Shown here in pieces: positions 32,480 through 45,090 of a stretch of DNA of 64,000 nt (position 1 is its first letter; each line of letters begins with the position of its first letter). The notes beneath the pieces were generated by a model, which worked only from the letters and a program-made list of their open reading frames with translations, had not been told where the DNA came from and ran no database searches. The stretch comes from Lumbricus terrestris (taxonomy: Eukaryota > Annelida > Clitellata > Crassiclitellata > Lumbricidae). The stretch is from contig OX457037.1 in assembly GCA_949752735.1 (NCBI GenBank), positions 14,273,932 through 14,337,931 of the forward strand, in the 5' to 3' direction. A program made the position numbers and the translations under genes.

Positions 32480-34726
32480 AATTTAGCAACCAGCCTTGAG
32501 ATGACTACCATGAAATACTTCTGTGCAACAGTTTAAGAGGTTTTTCGATTGTTGGAGTCTCGGCAGTATGTCTAGGGCAGACTCCTTTGCCTCAAGGAAC
32601 TGAGCTTAAGTCTATCTTCAAGTGAAAAGCGTTCATTTGCAAATGGTGTCATTTCTGCAGCAACCAACAAGGCTCTTTCTAAGGATTTGTGATATAGGTT
32701 ATGAGTGATTAGATTGTAGCCCTGGCTTTGTTTTGACAATCATTAACCATGGAACTTGTGCAGCGAAAGATGACAAAGGCATTTCATATATCAGAATGAA
32801 ACAAGCGTCTGAAAAACCATTCGCATGCAGATCAGCAGTATTATAAACAGCTGGAAGATTTTATGACGGCCAGCACGCACTTTGAACTTAATGGAGATAC
32901 TAGAACTGCCATGTAAGTCAATAACTGCGATTAATTATACTGACCAATGGAAACAAAATGATAACTGCCAGATTGCAAAATAATGCACAGAGTCTCAGGG
33001 TTGTAAACGACACTGCCGAGAGGGGGTATAAAACTTGATAAAGATTTCAAATCATTCATCACTTAAAATGAAGGGGAGATATACGTAATGCAAGTTGAGC
33101 ACAGAACTCAGTTCAGTGAGGCTAAGAAGTCTGCGTTAGACATACAGTGCTGAGACTTCCACAATCGAAAACCCTCTAAAAACTGTTGCACAGAACATGT
33201 TCAGCAAATGGCAACCTTTGCAATATTTAAAAAAATTCATATCAAAGCTAAATTATTAACTTTATATCAGTGTTCGGTAGATCTATTTGCCACTCAATCT
33301 CTGACTGTCTACATTGGTCAATTTCTTTCTTTGATTAAAAAATGAACTTGCCAGTATAATAGTTTAATGCTCTTATTTGCCTATTTTTCGGCATTTTCAC
33401 GAATGGTGAAAAGTCAAGAGCACTGAGCTACCACTAAAATATCACTCAACTAGGCTAACATTTTGCACTTATTATCACTAAGGCAAGGTATCAAAATGAG
33501 AGGATACTATCAATGAAAATCTAAAAAATATTTTTGAGGACCACCCTAAGGTCTATCTAAGCTTCTCTGTAGGTTAAGCGCACGGGTAAACATTCCTTTG
33601 AGGTACAGGCTAATACTCGTATAAAGGAAACAAGCGGCGACTTTGCTGTCGGCCGCAATAATACAAGCTTCCATCGATTTAAATCATGAATAGGTATACA
33701 TATTAATTGTCATGCTTCTCTTGTTCAGCTTGGCTAATTGTTTATTCTGAAGTAGGCTATTACACCCATACATCGTATGTCCTGTCTAGGAAAAAGTATA
33801 ATATGGTCCCTGCGCATTGGACGCATTTGCTTACTTTTCATGCATTCGTATTCTTCAATTCGGCAGTCTGTCGCCTGCTATTTCTTCGCAATTTAGAAAG
33901 TAGTAGCTCAGTGTTTATGCTGTTTGATGTATTTGATGCAGAATATAACCATTATTGAAAAAAATGCAGAAGAATTAACAAAGGTTTCTAAGGGCTTTCA
34001 TGACAGGAATATTCTGAAACTTTGGGTTCGATTTTCTCACTTGTCATGATTTTACAAATTACAGCATCAAACGAATACAACATCAGTTAGAAAAGGTCAT
34101 TTCCATTCTGTAAACAGGATTTTGAAGCAAAATATTTATAGAACATGATTGAACAAAAAGTAAAAACCGATATGTGACGAGTTTTGACCTCCAGCGTCAC
34201 AATTAAGATGGATTTTAAGGCAAATAATATGCCTATTATGGTTGCCGGGAGCTTAGAGACTTGAATGAACAAGGGATCTTTAGAATTGTGACACAAACAA
34301 GGCAAAAGTAGTTGACTAAGCGCCGCAGTTTCGAAGCTGCAGCACTTGGAAGCCTGAAAAGCAGAGCATGATTCAAAAGCACAAAATTTTTATAAAATTC
34401 GACAAAATTCAATTGCAAAACAATGAAATAGAAATGCCCTTGACTACACAAAGCAATTACGATTATTCTACAGAGCTTTTCCAAAGACATGGTTTATAGT
34501 ATAACTGTACACCCCTCCTTTCCCTTCCCATACTCCATGGTAAATAACTCTCCTTCTGAGGACGTTGACCTTTTGCTATATTTAACTGCACGGAAGTACT
34601 TCTACAAGTGCCCAACTCCATTTAGAACTGCGAACTAGAACGTCCTGATAAGATACATGGAATAATTGCTCAAGAAACATAATTCCGTAAGTAGGCATAC
34701 TCTGGAAAGCATGCAGATAGACTAAC
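32480..34726. other. intron; nothing recognised
   Basis: AT-rich sequence between CUB exons 3 and 4, with no coding motif, terminal repeat or tandem array that I could identify. The open frames at 33707-33958, 34087-34305 and 34236-34490 look like chance frames. Confidence 0.4.
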
Positions 34727-34902
34727 CGTCACATAATCGCAGCACTCTTCGGTGTTGAACGATCGGTAGATGATAGCAATCGATGCCTCTGACGATGATG
34801 TGTAAATGTTGTAATCGCAGGCGAGACTATCGGAGTAGGAGCCGGGGTTATTTGGAGAACTTATGACTCCAGATGGACCATAGTAGGATGTTTCACCGCA
34901 GC
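34727..34902 (-). CDS. CUB gene, exon 3: first half of second CUB domain
   Basis: A CATAG acceptor precedes codons for CGETSYYGPSGVISSPNNPG, SYSDSLACDYNIYTSSSE and, at the end, FNTEECCDYVT, then the donor ACG|GTTAGT. The CG, SPxxPxxY, C and CxDYV motifs mark the N-terminal half of a CUB domain. At 176 nt it enters in phase 1 and leaves in phase 0. Joined to exon 4 it gives a complete CUB of normal length (about 113 residues). Confidence 0.9.
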
Positions 34903-36190
34903 CTATGACGATAAATCCGTCAAATAAAATATATTCAGTAAAAAATTAGAGTAACCTATATTTTACTAAATAAAATGCAGAAGCTAAGTTATTGTTAACC
35001 CTAATGCTCGCTGTTTACGAAACACGTGAATGTCGTGTTCAGGAGTAGAAGACTATACTAGTATACTATGGTCCGGCATGACTTTGCGCCAATTGACCCC
35101 ATGACGCCATCGGCTCAGAGGCCAAGACAATTAGGCCAATGTTATAAGGTTTAGATCAATGTCAATGTTTGAGTTTTGTGTAAGCATTGAGTAAAAATAT
35201 AAATTTTTACCACCGGAAGTGCTCTGGAACTGCCAGTAAAGTATTATTTTTGAAGTCTATTGATAGACTTAGGCTACATGAATTTAGTGATCTACTAACA
35301 GGTCTTTCTCTAATAGTATCAAATTTCAGTTTTTATTAAATTCCTGTCTCAGTCATATTTTACGAAAAATATTAGTTTAACAACGCAGCGAGGTGCCCCG
35401 GATATAGGCTCAAAGAAACAGAAATACGATACAATTGACGGACGGTGGCATTCACTCCTCACGTCGGCAGACAAAAGACCTCGTGAAGAAGAACAATCCG
35501 ACGAAAGCAACGGGTCTCAAACAGATACCGCACTTAACTGAGACACCGTGAAAAGGTGTACGAGCAAAGTAGACTTAACTGCGACAAACAGAGAACTAAC
35601 AAAAACTGCCAATGACCCACAACGGCCATGAAAACGTCAGTAGGCCTACTCCGACTTACGCCCTTCTCGATCTCCTTAAATGATCAATTTCCTACTGCTA
35701 GAGAGGTCTCCTCGCATGCAGTCTACGAAAGTCAGTGATCCATAACTATTGCCTATCCCAGCACAAGGTCAGGAATCAGTCATTTAAAGCAAAATCATCA
35801 CGTTTCACATGAATTATTTTATTTTACGGGTATTTTATGATTTTATTGTGCAGTGATATAAGCGCATTGGTAAATAATTGCTGAAACTCTCGCAAGGTAG
35901 CACCTGCAGGGTATTTTGCCAGGGGCAGCTATTCTTTCAGCAGATAGAGCCATGATCAAGCATATTTTTTTTATCCTACAAGCCTTAAGAGCTAACATGT
36001 AGAAATATCATTTCGAAATTTAGTTTTTAACTTTGTCCGATACGCGTAAGCTAATAATAAAAATACTAATAGGCCTATAGGTCAACACCATGGATGTTCA
36101 TGCATGGTTCAGTTATTGTCATTAAAATAGAAACTCGTAGTAAACTGGCAACTTTGAGGCAAATTTTGCTACGCAAAGGCCTATCTTATT
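34903..36190. other. intron; possible LINE ORF1 remnant at about 35395-35545
   Basis: On the plus strand a polar frame, KKQKYDTIDGRWHSLLTSAD followed by KRPREEEQSDESNGSQ, ends at a stop near 35540. The composition resembles linkers in LINE ORF1 proteins, but no domain is recognisable. Nothing else is identified. Confidence 0.3.
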
Positions 36191-36199
36191 GTACCCTCC

Positions 36200-39100
36200 C
36201 CAAAGTCCGACCTACACCTCAACGTGGTGGGGGGGACAGCTAAGTAGAGGCATGCTTGGTGAGGCTATGCCATCAGTGGTTAAGGCTTTGGCCGAAGGAC
36301 CTAAGGCGTCACGCGAGGGCAGCGAGGTGGATAGGCTCACTAAGAACCCTGAAACAGCGGACCAACGCAGGTGCTAGCAGGACACCTAAGGGCGGAAGAG
36401 GTCCAATAGGACCCAACGACCTTTTTGCCCTAACAGGAGAAGAATGGTCTCCACCTGGCAAAATCCAAGAAACTTTTACATGATGATGATGAAACCAAAG
36501 ACATGTGGGCAACGACGTCAACGGGGCCTCCCTGCAGAAGAAGGGAGTATCCGCGTCGGCAGGAATGGAGGTGGCGTGGACATTCAGGTCGTCAACCAGA
36601 GAAATCCCTGCGAACGACTCCTATTCGGTTGCAAACAAGAGGTTTGCATAGGAACGTGGAACGTTAGAACATTGTATCATTTGTATGCGACAGGCCAGCT
36701 GGACATCCTCCTACATCAGCTTGAGGATCTCAGTTGGAGTATCATGGGATTGTCTGAGGTAAGGTGGACAGGGGCAGGCCGCAGGACAACTGGACAAGGA
36801 CGGGTATATGATAATATACTCGGGAAGGCTTGATGATAGACACCAAGAGAGAGTTGCAATGGTGCTTGGAAGTGAGGCCGTAAAGGCACTCATCGGATTT
36901 AGAGCAATAAGTTCACGGCAAGTGGCAAGGCAGCAATAGTGCAGGTGTATGCACTTACGGCAAACTCTACGGATCAGGAAATAAAGGAGTTCTGTGCAGC
37001 ACTGCAGAGGATGGTATAGAAGATACTGAACCAGGATCTTATCATCGTAATGGGAGACTTCAACGCAAAGATAGGAAATGACTGGAAGACATCGAATGGA
37101 GCAATGGGAAAAATACGGAGAGGAAAATGGAAGCGGAGAAAGACTGCTTAACCTATGTCTGAACAACGACCCTAGAATAAGGAACACCACATTCTACCAT
37201 AGGAAGGAGAGTAGGAAGTTGACTTGGGAATCAACGGATGGCAGAACGAAAAAATGATAGACTTCATACTGGTAAACAGGTGAAAAAGTGCCGTGAAAAT
37301 GTGTCGATCATTTTCCAAACCAGATGCAGTGGCGTAGCCAGTTATTTTTTCATGGGGGGCAGTGGGGTTGCAGCTTAAAATGATGGGGTGGCCACAGTTG
37401 GCAATTAAAGCGTGCATCGGCATCGGTATATTGCCATAGACTATGTATTTTTAGATTTTGGATGTATTACAGTATTGGACATAGGCTAATACGCATGCAA
37501 GCCTCACTACAGCTTGTCTGTCCCACAGTGCACAATAGTGGCCTGTCCCACTTTCCCATCACCCACCCTATTATCCCTATAAGAAGTTGTACAGGAAGTT
37601 GTATAAAAAATAAAATAAGTCAGAAATTATATAACATTCTTTAATTCTTTATCACTCGTAAAAGTAACAAGTAAAACAAACGCAGGGATTGGGGGGGCAG
37701 CTGTGGTGGCAGCCCTTTCATTTGGGGGGCGGCTGCCCCCTGCTCCCCGTAGGTACGCCACTGACCAGGTGTGTCATCGGAGCACAAAATGGTGATGGCA
37801 AGAGTAAGATATAAAGTTGATGACGTTACCTCGAGAAATGAGGGGACGAAGATTTGATGTAGAAAAGCTGGGTGATGAAGCGGTCAGGAGGCAGTACAGC
37901 GTCCAGCTTGCAGCAGGTGGAGAGGAATATGACCACAGTGGAGGAAACGTGAAGCGAGATAAGAGCCACCTACTGAAAGTAGCACAGCAGATGCTGGGCT
38001 ACAGAAAGAAAAGAGCAACGAAACCGTGGATATCAAGAGAAGTACTGGAGCTCAGTGACCAGAAAAGAAACATGAAGGCGGAAAAAGCGCATAGCGAAGA
38101 ACACAAGAAAAAGTACAGCAGGATCACGTACGAAATTAAAACGAAGAAGACACAAAGAGACAAGGAGAGATGGATAGAGGAGAAAATTAATGTGAAGAAA
38201 TCGAGAACAATGTCGGTCAATAGAACACAGGGGAACTGTTCCAAGTAGCGTACCAAAAAGCTATGCATGTGATACGGTTAGCACAAGATTAGCGACAATA
38301 AAGACAAGGAGGGGAACTACTGGAGAATAATGTGGAGATCGCACAGCGAAGTGGGACCAATACAACAAGGATCTGTACAATGTAAGGATTCTGAGGAATC
38401 TATCTAGTGGATAGCACAGTGATGGGGGAGTTAGCAACAAGAACAAATGGAAGACATACTAATGGAAGAAGCAGAGGTCGCCCTGTAGAACCTAAAAGCA
38501 AAGAAGGCTCCAGGTGAAGACAACATCACAGCAGAGATGTTTCAAGCCGCAGATAGGTACTCTGTAGAAATGCTGCACACGCTTTGCAATTAAATCTACT
38601 ATGAAAGGAAATGCCCAGCTGACTTTGGGAGGGCCGCTATTGTGCCATTGCATAAGAAAGAAGACAGGGCGGAGTGCAGCAACAACAGGGTGATTAGTCT
38701 GCTAAGCGTGACAGGGAAGTGTACACGAAGATAGTATAGCAGCGGCTGAGGTGGTATGTGGAAGAGGTGGTGGCAGGAGAGCAGGCTGGATTCAGAAAAA
38801 GAAGAGACACGGTAGACCAGATATTCGTAATCAGGCAACTGGCAGGGAAGTACTTTGAAAAGAAAATAACCTTATACAACAACTTCATAGACTTCAAGTA
38901 GGCGTCTGATAGTGTATGGCAAGATGGTCTATGGCAGGTGCCGAAGTTCTATGGAGTACCAGAGAAGCTGGTGGTGTTGTTGAAAGCTTTATACAGTATT
39001 CCGCGAACTCTGTGAGAGTAAACGGAGAGTTAACGGCATGTTAAAGATCAAGGTGGGAGTCAGGCCAAAGGTGCGGATTGTCACTCGATCTCTTTAACCT

Positions 39101-39976
39101 AATCCTAGAATCAGTGATGGGCCTCGCAATGAGAGACGTAGAGTCCGAGATTAGCCTAAATGGCCGCTTGCTCACCAACCTACGCTTTGTCGACGATAGT
39201 AATCTGGTATCAGACGCTGGATCTACAGGAACTCACGGACAGACTACATAACAGCAGTAAAAGAATGGGACTTAAAATCAATGCGGGGAAGACAAAACCT
39301 ATGGCCATCGGTAAACAACACAAGGAACTGGAGGCCAGACTGGAAGGCGAAGTACATGTACTTGAACAAGTGACAAAATGTGTGTACTTGATAACAGGGG
39401 ATGGTCATTGAACAAGGGACATTAAACGCAGAATAGGTCTGATGTGTGCGATGTTCAGTCCCCTTAGCAATTTGTGGAAATCAAACGGCGTGTCGACAAG
39501 AACCAAGATAAAACAGTATGGAATCCTAGTGGTGCCAGTACTGCTTCATGGATCAGTGTGCTGGCGCTTGCGCAAGGGGGTGAGAGGAGAATGCTGGTGG
39601 CCGAAATGAGTTGGCTGCGGGGAATACTGGGCAGGAGTAGAAAGGATCAGAAATGAGAAGACCAGAGAGGTACTGGGAGCGGAGGAAACAATAGTGGATA
39701 AGATCAAGAAGACTCACGTGGTTTGGACATGTATCAAGGATGGATGACAGGAGACTACCAGCTGCGACCCTACACGGTAATGTGGAGGGAGAGTGAAGCA
39801 GTGGGCGAAAGAGGAAAACCTGGATGGACAACATAAGAGAAGATCGGAGGAAAGGAGTACGGATATGATCACATGAGGAATACCATGGATGTCATCAAGG
39901 ACAAAGCAGTGACGAGACGTCATGTAAAGTCCTCATCGTCGGCGCGACCGGACGAAGGAGAGCAATGATGATGATG
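36200..39976 (+). pseudogene. RTE-like LINE, near full length, decayed
   Basis: It begins with a leader containing CCTCAACGTGGTGGGGGG. Coding then reads, with frameshifts and stops: endonuclease start CIGTWNVRTLYHLYATGQLD and GLSEVRWTGAG (36636-36780); MGDFNAKIGNDW and DFILVNR (about 37050-37280); HKMVMARVRYKVDD (about 37780-37830, after the hAT insertion); reverse transcriptase with LRFVDD in place of FADD (about 39182), LTDRLHNSSKRMGLKINAGK and LEQVTKCVYL (39230-39395); and a C-terminus ending HVKSSSSARPDEGEQ before a short (GAT)n tail. The family builds both nicking and copying activities into one ORF. This copy cannot make a working protein. Confidence 0.85.
37327..37763. mobile_element. 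hAT-type MITE inside the RTE-like LINE
   Basis: The termini are CAGTGGCGTAGCC and GGTACGCCACTG (imperfect inverted repeat). The flanks are ACCAGATG (37319-37326) and ACCAGGTG (37764-37771), 8 bp with one mismatch. It interrupts the LINE endonuclease coding between DFILVNR and HKMVMARVRY. No ORF of its own. Confidence 0.88.
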
Positions 39977-40177
39977 ATGGCGCCTGTCGAAGTACAATCT
40001 AATAAGAAGCGCTTCCATTGTGTGAGCCCCAAGTGAAATTTTAAAACATCTTAAGACAAGGAATACAGACAGTCGTGCTCTCAGTTTTCACCACACGTCA
40101 TCACTTTAAAGCGCGATACAGTTTGGTCATCAGAAATAAATAAATACGCAGTACTTTAGTAACATCTTATAACTAAC

Positions 40178-40343
40178 CTTGCACCGTATAGACGTTATAC
40201 TTGAGGTTAAATCCTTGAGAGTTTGAATAGCCATCGCTATGGAACCTGACAAGAGCTTGAGTGCACTGGTAAAGATCAAGAGTGTTTTCAGTGGATCCAC
40301 AATACCTGTATTTGCTAGAGGGATTGTTGTCAAGGCAGCTGAT
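40178..40343 (-). CDS. CUB gene, exon 2: second half of first CUB domain
   Basis: A TTTTAG acceptor is followed by codons for ISCLDNNPSSKYRYCGSTEN, LYQCTQALVRFHSDGYSNSQ and GFNLKYNVYTVQ, then the donor G|GTTAGT. The cysteine pair, VRFHSDG and GFxLxY are the C-terminal half of a CUB. The exon is 166 nt, phase 0 to phase 1, exactly the size and phase of exon 4, as expected for duplicated modules. Confidence 0.9.
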
Positions 40344-41440
40344 CTAAAATAGTATTTAGACAATCATTTGCTCATTAGCTTAGTTGTATTTCATCCCAAA
40401 AACGTAGGCGGAATGATAAAAGAGCAAAAATTATTAAATAGAATATGACAGAATAACATGTGGCAACTAATAGATAAAACAAAAATAGCATAATGTCAGA
40501 GTAAACAAACACAATGCATGTTTCAGAATTAAGTCAAATTTATTCTTACGCAGTAGCCTAGTCTAAGCTTCTAATTCGTTAGTCAGCAACTCAGCATATA
40601 ATTGAAATATCATTTTTACGGCAATTCGTTAATATGTACAATAAACTTCGTAAGCTGAGATAGCAAAATTATTTTGTGATCGACTATATATGACAACTGT
40701 ATTAATGGATTAATGAAGAATTATTTTCTGAATATCGCTGAATACAGAGGCTACATTTGGCCGGGACTGTAGCCTATTGGTAGAAGTTCAGGTGAGTATA
40801 AGCCAAGGCCAAATTGTTTTATTTTTCACGTTTTTTAGTCATGAAGTTTTCTTATGACTTTTTAAAAATCATCGATTTTTACGACGACCATTTTTTGGTC
40901 ATCAGTTGAATTTTCTAAAGATTCTTGGCTTCCTAGTGCGTTTGCCGCGGCGCAAGAGTCGCAATTTTCAATAAATCTAATATTCTTAAAAGTAGTGGTA
41001 TGACTAAGAGGTCTGGAGCAATAGACCCGATCACGCCCCTTCTATTGTTCTTAGCAACAGTCCATTCTTTTCCGTCGCTCGACCGTTCCATCGTCCTCGA
41101 CCGTCCTTTAATTGTGGTCGTAGCAATTACCATAGTTGGCTGCCACTTGGTCTTACCATTGTGCTAGAAACTAACCCATTGTACTCGTAGCAATAATAGA
41201 CATCGTGTCCATTATTCGGACGTTCTGTTGTGCATCTATCAGCCCCACAATGCACATTGTTGGACACTCAGCCTTACCATTGTTGTCAACGCATGTAGCC
41301 CTATTGTGAAAGTATCGACAAACCTTGTTTATTTGTGATTATACCCTTGCTATAACCGCTTCTTCAAGTTCTCTTCTCAGAGGAAAAGTTCAAAAACGCA
41401 TTAGAAATCGCACAATAAGCACTTTGGTAAGTCATTTCTG
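40344..41440. other. intron; nothing clearly recognised
   Basis: TTTTTTAGTCATGAAG and TTTTTTGGTCATCAGTTG at 40845-40910 match the internal motif of the hAT-type elements, so a worn element may lie here, but I found no termini. The rest holds no recognisable feature. Confidence 0.4.
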
Positions 41441-41441
41441 G

Positions 41442-41515
41442 TTAAACCCATTAGTGCCCAGCGTCCGTTATAACGGACGCTTAGAAAACACGTTGCCAAA
41501 ACAAGGGGCAACTGT
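41442..41515. mobile_element. piggyBac-like left end
   Basis: TTAA at 41442-41445 is followed by ACCCATTAGTGCCCAGCGTC and a perfect palindrome, AGCGTCCGTTATAACGGACG (part). An inverted relative of the palindrome and the GTGCCC word lies at about 44531-44560 without a clear TTAA. If the two belong together, the element was split by everything between. Confidence 0.5.
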
Positions 41516-41525
41516 ATAATATGCT

Positions 41526-42567
41526 AGGGCTGCCAACTCTGCCAAAATCGGTGCGCACGGCGCTCACATCCGCTAACTTTGCTCGTGTGTCCGAGTAAAT
41601 TTGCGGTCAAGACAATGACCAGGGCAGGCCTTGCATGCAAATCTCCCAGGGAAATTCAGCGCAAAACAGGCAGTCTTAGAAGCACTGCATAGCGTATTGA
41701 AAAAGATGATATTGGCCTAAAGTTAAAGTAAATCGTCGACGAGAAGTCCAGCGAGCTCTCCAACTCTTGCGCAAAAAAACGGCTTGCGGCGTGCAAGCGT
41801 CTGAAGCAGCGCATGGCAGCGCACGGCTGTTGTCAAAATTGAAAGGACGTGGTTTTCGATGATATTCATGTTAGGGACCCTACATACACCCAAAATGATC
41901 GTGTCTACGCGCGTTTCAGCAAAAAGCGATAGAATTTCCCGGGGAAACGGCGTCATATTGCGTCAGTAATGACAAAAAATGGTAGCTAGCGCTGTTCCAA
42001 GTATATAATTAAAACTCAACCTAGTATCAACTCGCTCTTTCTAGAGCTAATACTAGAGTGAAATACCTTTGATTTGTTGCATTAGGCTAAGTAAAATAAA
42101 TGTCAGAAATTGGCGAAGTTATACGCGTTCAAAGTCGGGACATTTATGCTGGACCACCCTGTATATAAATCAATTTACACTATCCACATAAGCATATATT
42201 GCATAGGCACAAAGTCGTGAAAATCAGCACGTCATCTCTCGAAAAGCATTAGAACGGACTTACAGTAGGCTACATAGGACACAATAGGACTATGCTATTG
42301 AGTGTCAGTGGTTTGTGAAGTTTTCAAGACTTGAACCCCTGCATTGCTGTCCAACATTCGATGTTCAGCCAACAACGTTAATTCTAATAGAGCGCACAAA
42401 CGCAAAATCATCACACAACTTGCCGAGTTTAGTGTGTAAAATAGCAACATTTTGTCAAGTTCATCTCTACCACAAATTCCGGGACAATTTGAGATCAATC
42501 CGGGACACGGGACGCACAGGGCCGATTCCGGGACTGTCCCGGCGAATCCGGGACGGTTGGCAGCCCT
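41526..42567. mobile_element. 1.04 kb element with a perfect 10-bp target duplication
   Basis: The termini share AGGGCTGCCAAC and its inverse GTTGGCAGCCCT. The flanks are ATAATATGCT at 41516-41525 and 42568-42577, identical over 10 bp. A 9-10 bp duplication suggests a Mutator-like or related superfamily. Toward the right, GGGACA and CCGGGAC words make an internal pattern (CCGGGACTGTCCCGGCG). No transposase frame. Superfamily assignment is inference. Confidence 0.85.
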
Positions 42568-42641
42568 ATAATATGCTCATGTAAAGTCATCCGTAGGCCG
42601 AAGTTGGTGAGGTGCTCATCTCCTTTTTCTTTGGCCCTTAA

Positions 42642-43098
42642 GCCGGTGTAAAGGTTTCAAATTACTCCCTCCTAAACATACCCCCCCCGGTAACTTGAAA
42701 CCGGTTTCAGATTACCTCCGGACACTAGATTTGCATCAATCTTCGCATTTATTGCACTCAAAAATCAGAAAAATCATCCCGCTTCTTGTTTTGGTCTGAA
42801 GAATTTCATCCGTTATCCAACTTTGTGGTTTGTTATCAATGTTTTGATCGAAAGAAAAATAATAACCTCGAAGCCATTTCTCCATTGTAACTTCAGCGGC
42901 TATTAGTATTTTAGTTATAGATCAAAATATTGATAACAAACCACGAAGTGGTATGACGGATGAAAATCTTCAGACCAAAACAAGAAGCGGGGTGATTTTT
43001 CTGATATTTTTAGTGCAATAAATGCGATGATTGATGCAAGTTACAGTTTGCAGGGGGGTAATGTTTAGGAGGGGGTAATTTGAAACCTTTACACCGGC
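42642..43098. mobile_element. fold-back element copy C
   Basis: Runs from GCCGGTGTAAAGGTTTCAAA to GAAACCTTTACACCGGC. The arms are inverted copies of each other (TTTGTGGTTTGTTATCAATG left, TTGATAACAAACCACGAAGT right). The centre carries CATTGTAACTTCAGCGGC, so the loop is in the opposite orientation to copy B. The right arm is shorter and lacks the CTAGTGTCCGG block. Confidence 0.88.
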
Positions 43099-43182
43099 AA
43101 TCATGGACGAATCCCAAGGTCCTGAATACGGGGCCAGTGCATCGCAAGACTTTGAAGACTTGCCGTTTACTTCCCAGCTTAC

Positions 43183-43642
43183 GCCGGTCTAAAGGTTTCA
43201 GATTACCCCCTCCTAAACATTACCCCCCTGCAAACTGTAAATTGTATCAATCACCGCATTTATTGCACTAAAAATATCAGAAAATTATCACGCTTCTTGT
43301 TTTGGTCTGAAGATTTTCATTCGTCATCCCACTTCGAGGTTTGTTATCAATATTTTCATCTGTAACCAAAATACTAATCGCCGCTGAAGTTATAATAGAG
43401 AAATGGGTTCTAGGCTATTATTTTTTTCGGATTAAAAAAAAATAATAACATACCACGAAGTGGGATGACGGATGAAAATCCTGAGACCAAAAGAAGAAGC
43501 GGGATGACTTTTCTGAATTTTTTAGTGCAATAAATGCGATGATTGATGCAAATCTAGTGTCCGGGAGGGGGTAATCTGAAACCGGTTTCAAGTTACCGGT
43601 GGGTAATGTTTAGGAGGTGGTAATTTGAAACATTTACACTGG
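43183..43642. mobile_element. fold-back element copy D
   Basis: It starts GCCGGTCTAAAGGTTTCAG and ends at CATTTACACTGG, where copy E begins. The loop reads CGCCGCTGAAGTTATAATAG, the same orientation as copies A and B. The right arm keeps the GTAATCTGAAACCGGTTTCA block. Confidence 0.88.
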
Positions 43643-44105
43643 TGTAAAGGTTTCAAATTACCCCCTGTCCCCCTCCTAAACATTACCCCCCTCCCCGGTA
43701 ACTTGAAACCGGTTTCAGATTACCCCCCGGAAGCTAGATTTGCATCAATAATAGCATTTATTGCACTAAAAATTCAGAAAAATCATCCCGCTTCTTGCTT
43801 TGGTCTGAAGAATATCATCCGTCATCCAACTTCGTGTTTTGTTATCAATATTTTAATCCGAAAAATAATAGCCTCGAAGTCATTTTCTCCATTGTAACTT
43901 CAGCGGCGATTAGTATTTTAGTTACAGATGAAAATATTGATAACAAACCACGAAGTGGGATGACGGATGAAAATCTTCATACCAAAACAAGAAGCAAAAT
44001 GATTTTTCCGATTTTTTTAGTGCAATAAATGCGATGATTGGTGCAATTTACAGTTTGCAGAGGGGTAATGTTTAGGAGGGGGTAATCTGAAACCTTTACA
44101 CCGGT
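43638..44105. mobile_element. fold-back element copy E, adjoining copy D
   Basis: Begins CTGGTGTAAAGGTTTCAAAT directly at the end of copy D and ends CTGAAACCTTTACACCGG. The loop reads CATTGTAACTTCAGCGGC, opposite to copy D. Copies D and E share a terminus, so one inserted at or recombined with the end of the other. Confidence 0.88.
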
Positions 44106-44235
44106 ACCAAATTATACTGCTTGGTGACAGAGGCACGTGTGCGTAAACAACTTGCCCAAGGTCGTTACCCGGATTCGAACCGGAACCGCCCGCTCCGTGA
44201 GCGAGCCCGTTACCGATCAGCCATCAGGTCGCATG
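44106..44235 (-). mobile_element. tRNA-derived SINE head
   Basis: On the minus strand, an A box TGGCTGATCGG and a B box GGTTCGAATCC are spaced as in tRNA promoters, ahead of GGGTAACGACCTTGGGCAAG. The stem pairing and length do not give a clean tRNA. It differs in sequence from the SINE at 13527. The lower-coordinate end runs to the fold-back copy E terminus. Confidence 0.7.
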
Positions 44236-44239
44236 GGGT

Positions 44240-45090
44240 CATGGCTATTTTTTAAATTAGTGGGTCAATTGACTATTGATTCCAGTATTGTGATTGCCGG
44301 ATTATATGAATTGGAAACATTTTATTGCTTGTGCAAATGTGCCTACTTCAGCATATCGCAAAATCCTCGCTACCACTAGCAATAATATTTCTGTTTAGTA
44401 TTGAACCACGAGGAATTTGAAGAAACTGTCATTGTTGTTTATAGTAGCCATAATATTATGGGTAAGTATGCTGACAGAATATTATCCCAATTACCGCTGG
44501 CTTTCCTAAGGAAACTGTGATTGCAATGTCAGCGTCCGTTGTAACGGACGTCGGGCACCAGCCCAGAGATGACGTTTCCTATAGCAAGTCTCCAAGCGTC
44601 ATTTCTCCAACGATTGACTCCGTCACTGCATTACTTGTAATTAATTTGAAGTAAGCATCAGCCTGAAATTTATTCAGACTAGCGACTCACTATTTCGACA
44701 AGAATCTTGTGGACTTTTGCACTTCTGACATAAATTTGGGTACGACGGTGCATGCATGTAGCCTACTTGAGGAAACTGTACAATGTACATATCAATTTGC
44801 CTTGAAACCCATAGCAGCCAGGTGGAAAGAACTAGTAGGGTCTATCATACTTCACTGTGGGCCTACTGATGATATGATGGCGTGACTGCTGTGTTGTAAG
44901 AGGTTTATATCCCCCTTCCGCGATGGTACCGGGCTCAATCTACGACTTCCTCTCCGAAATTTGGCCAGGGATGGTGCCGACATTACCAATCTGCTTTATT
45001 TCAATAGACCACGGTTAAATTATTTTTGTTTAGTTCCATTAGTATCCGTTGTGTAATTAAAACGCACGAGTGTTTATTCAGGCAAAATTC
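44240..45090. other. no recognised gene
   Basis: Apart from the GACGTCC palindrome relic at about 44531-44560 I see no termini, coding motifs or arrays here. Confidence 0.4.
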
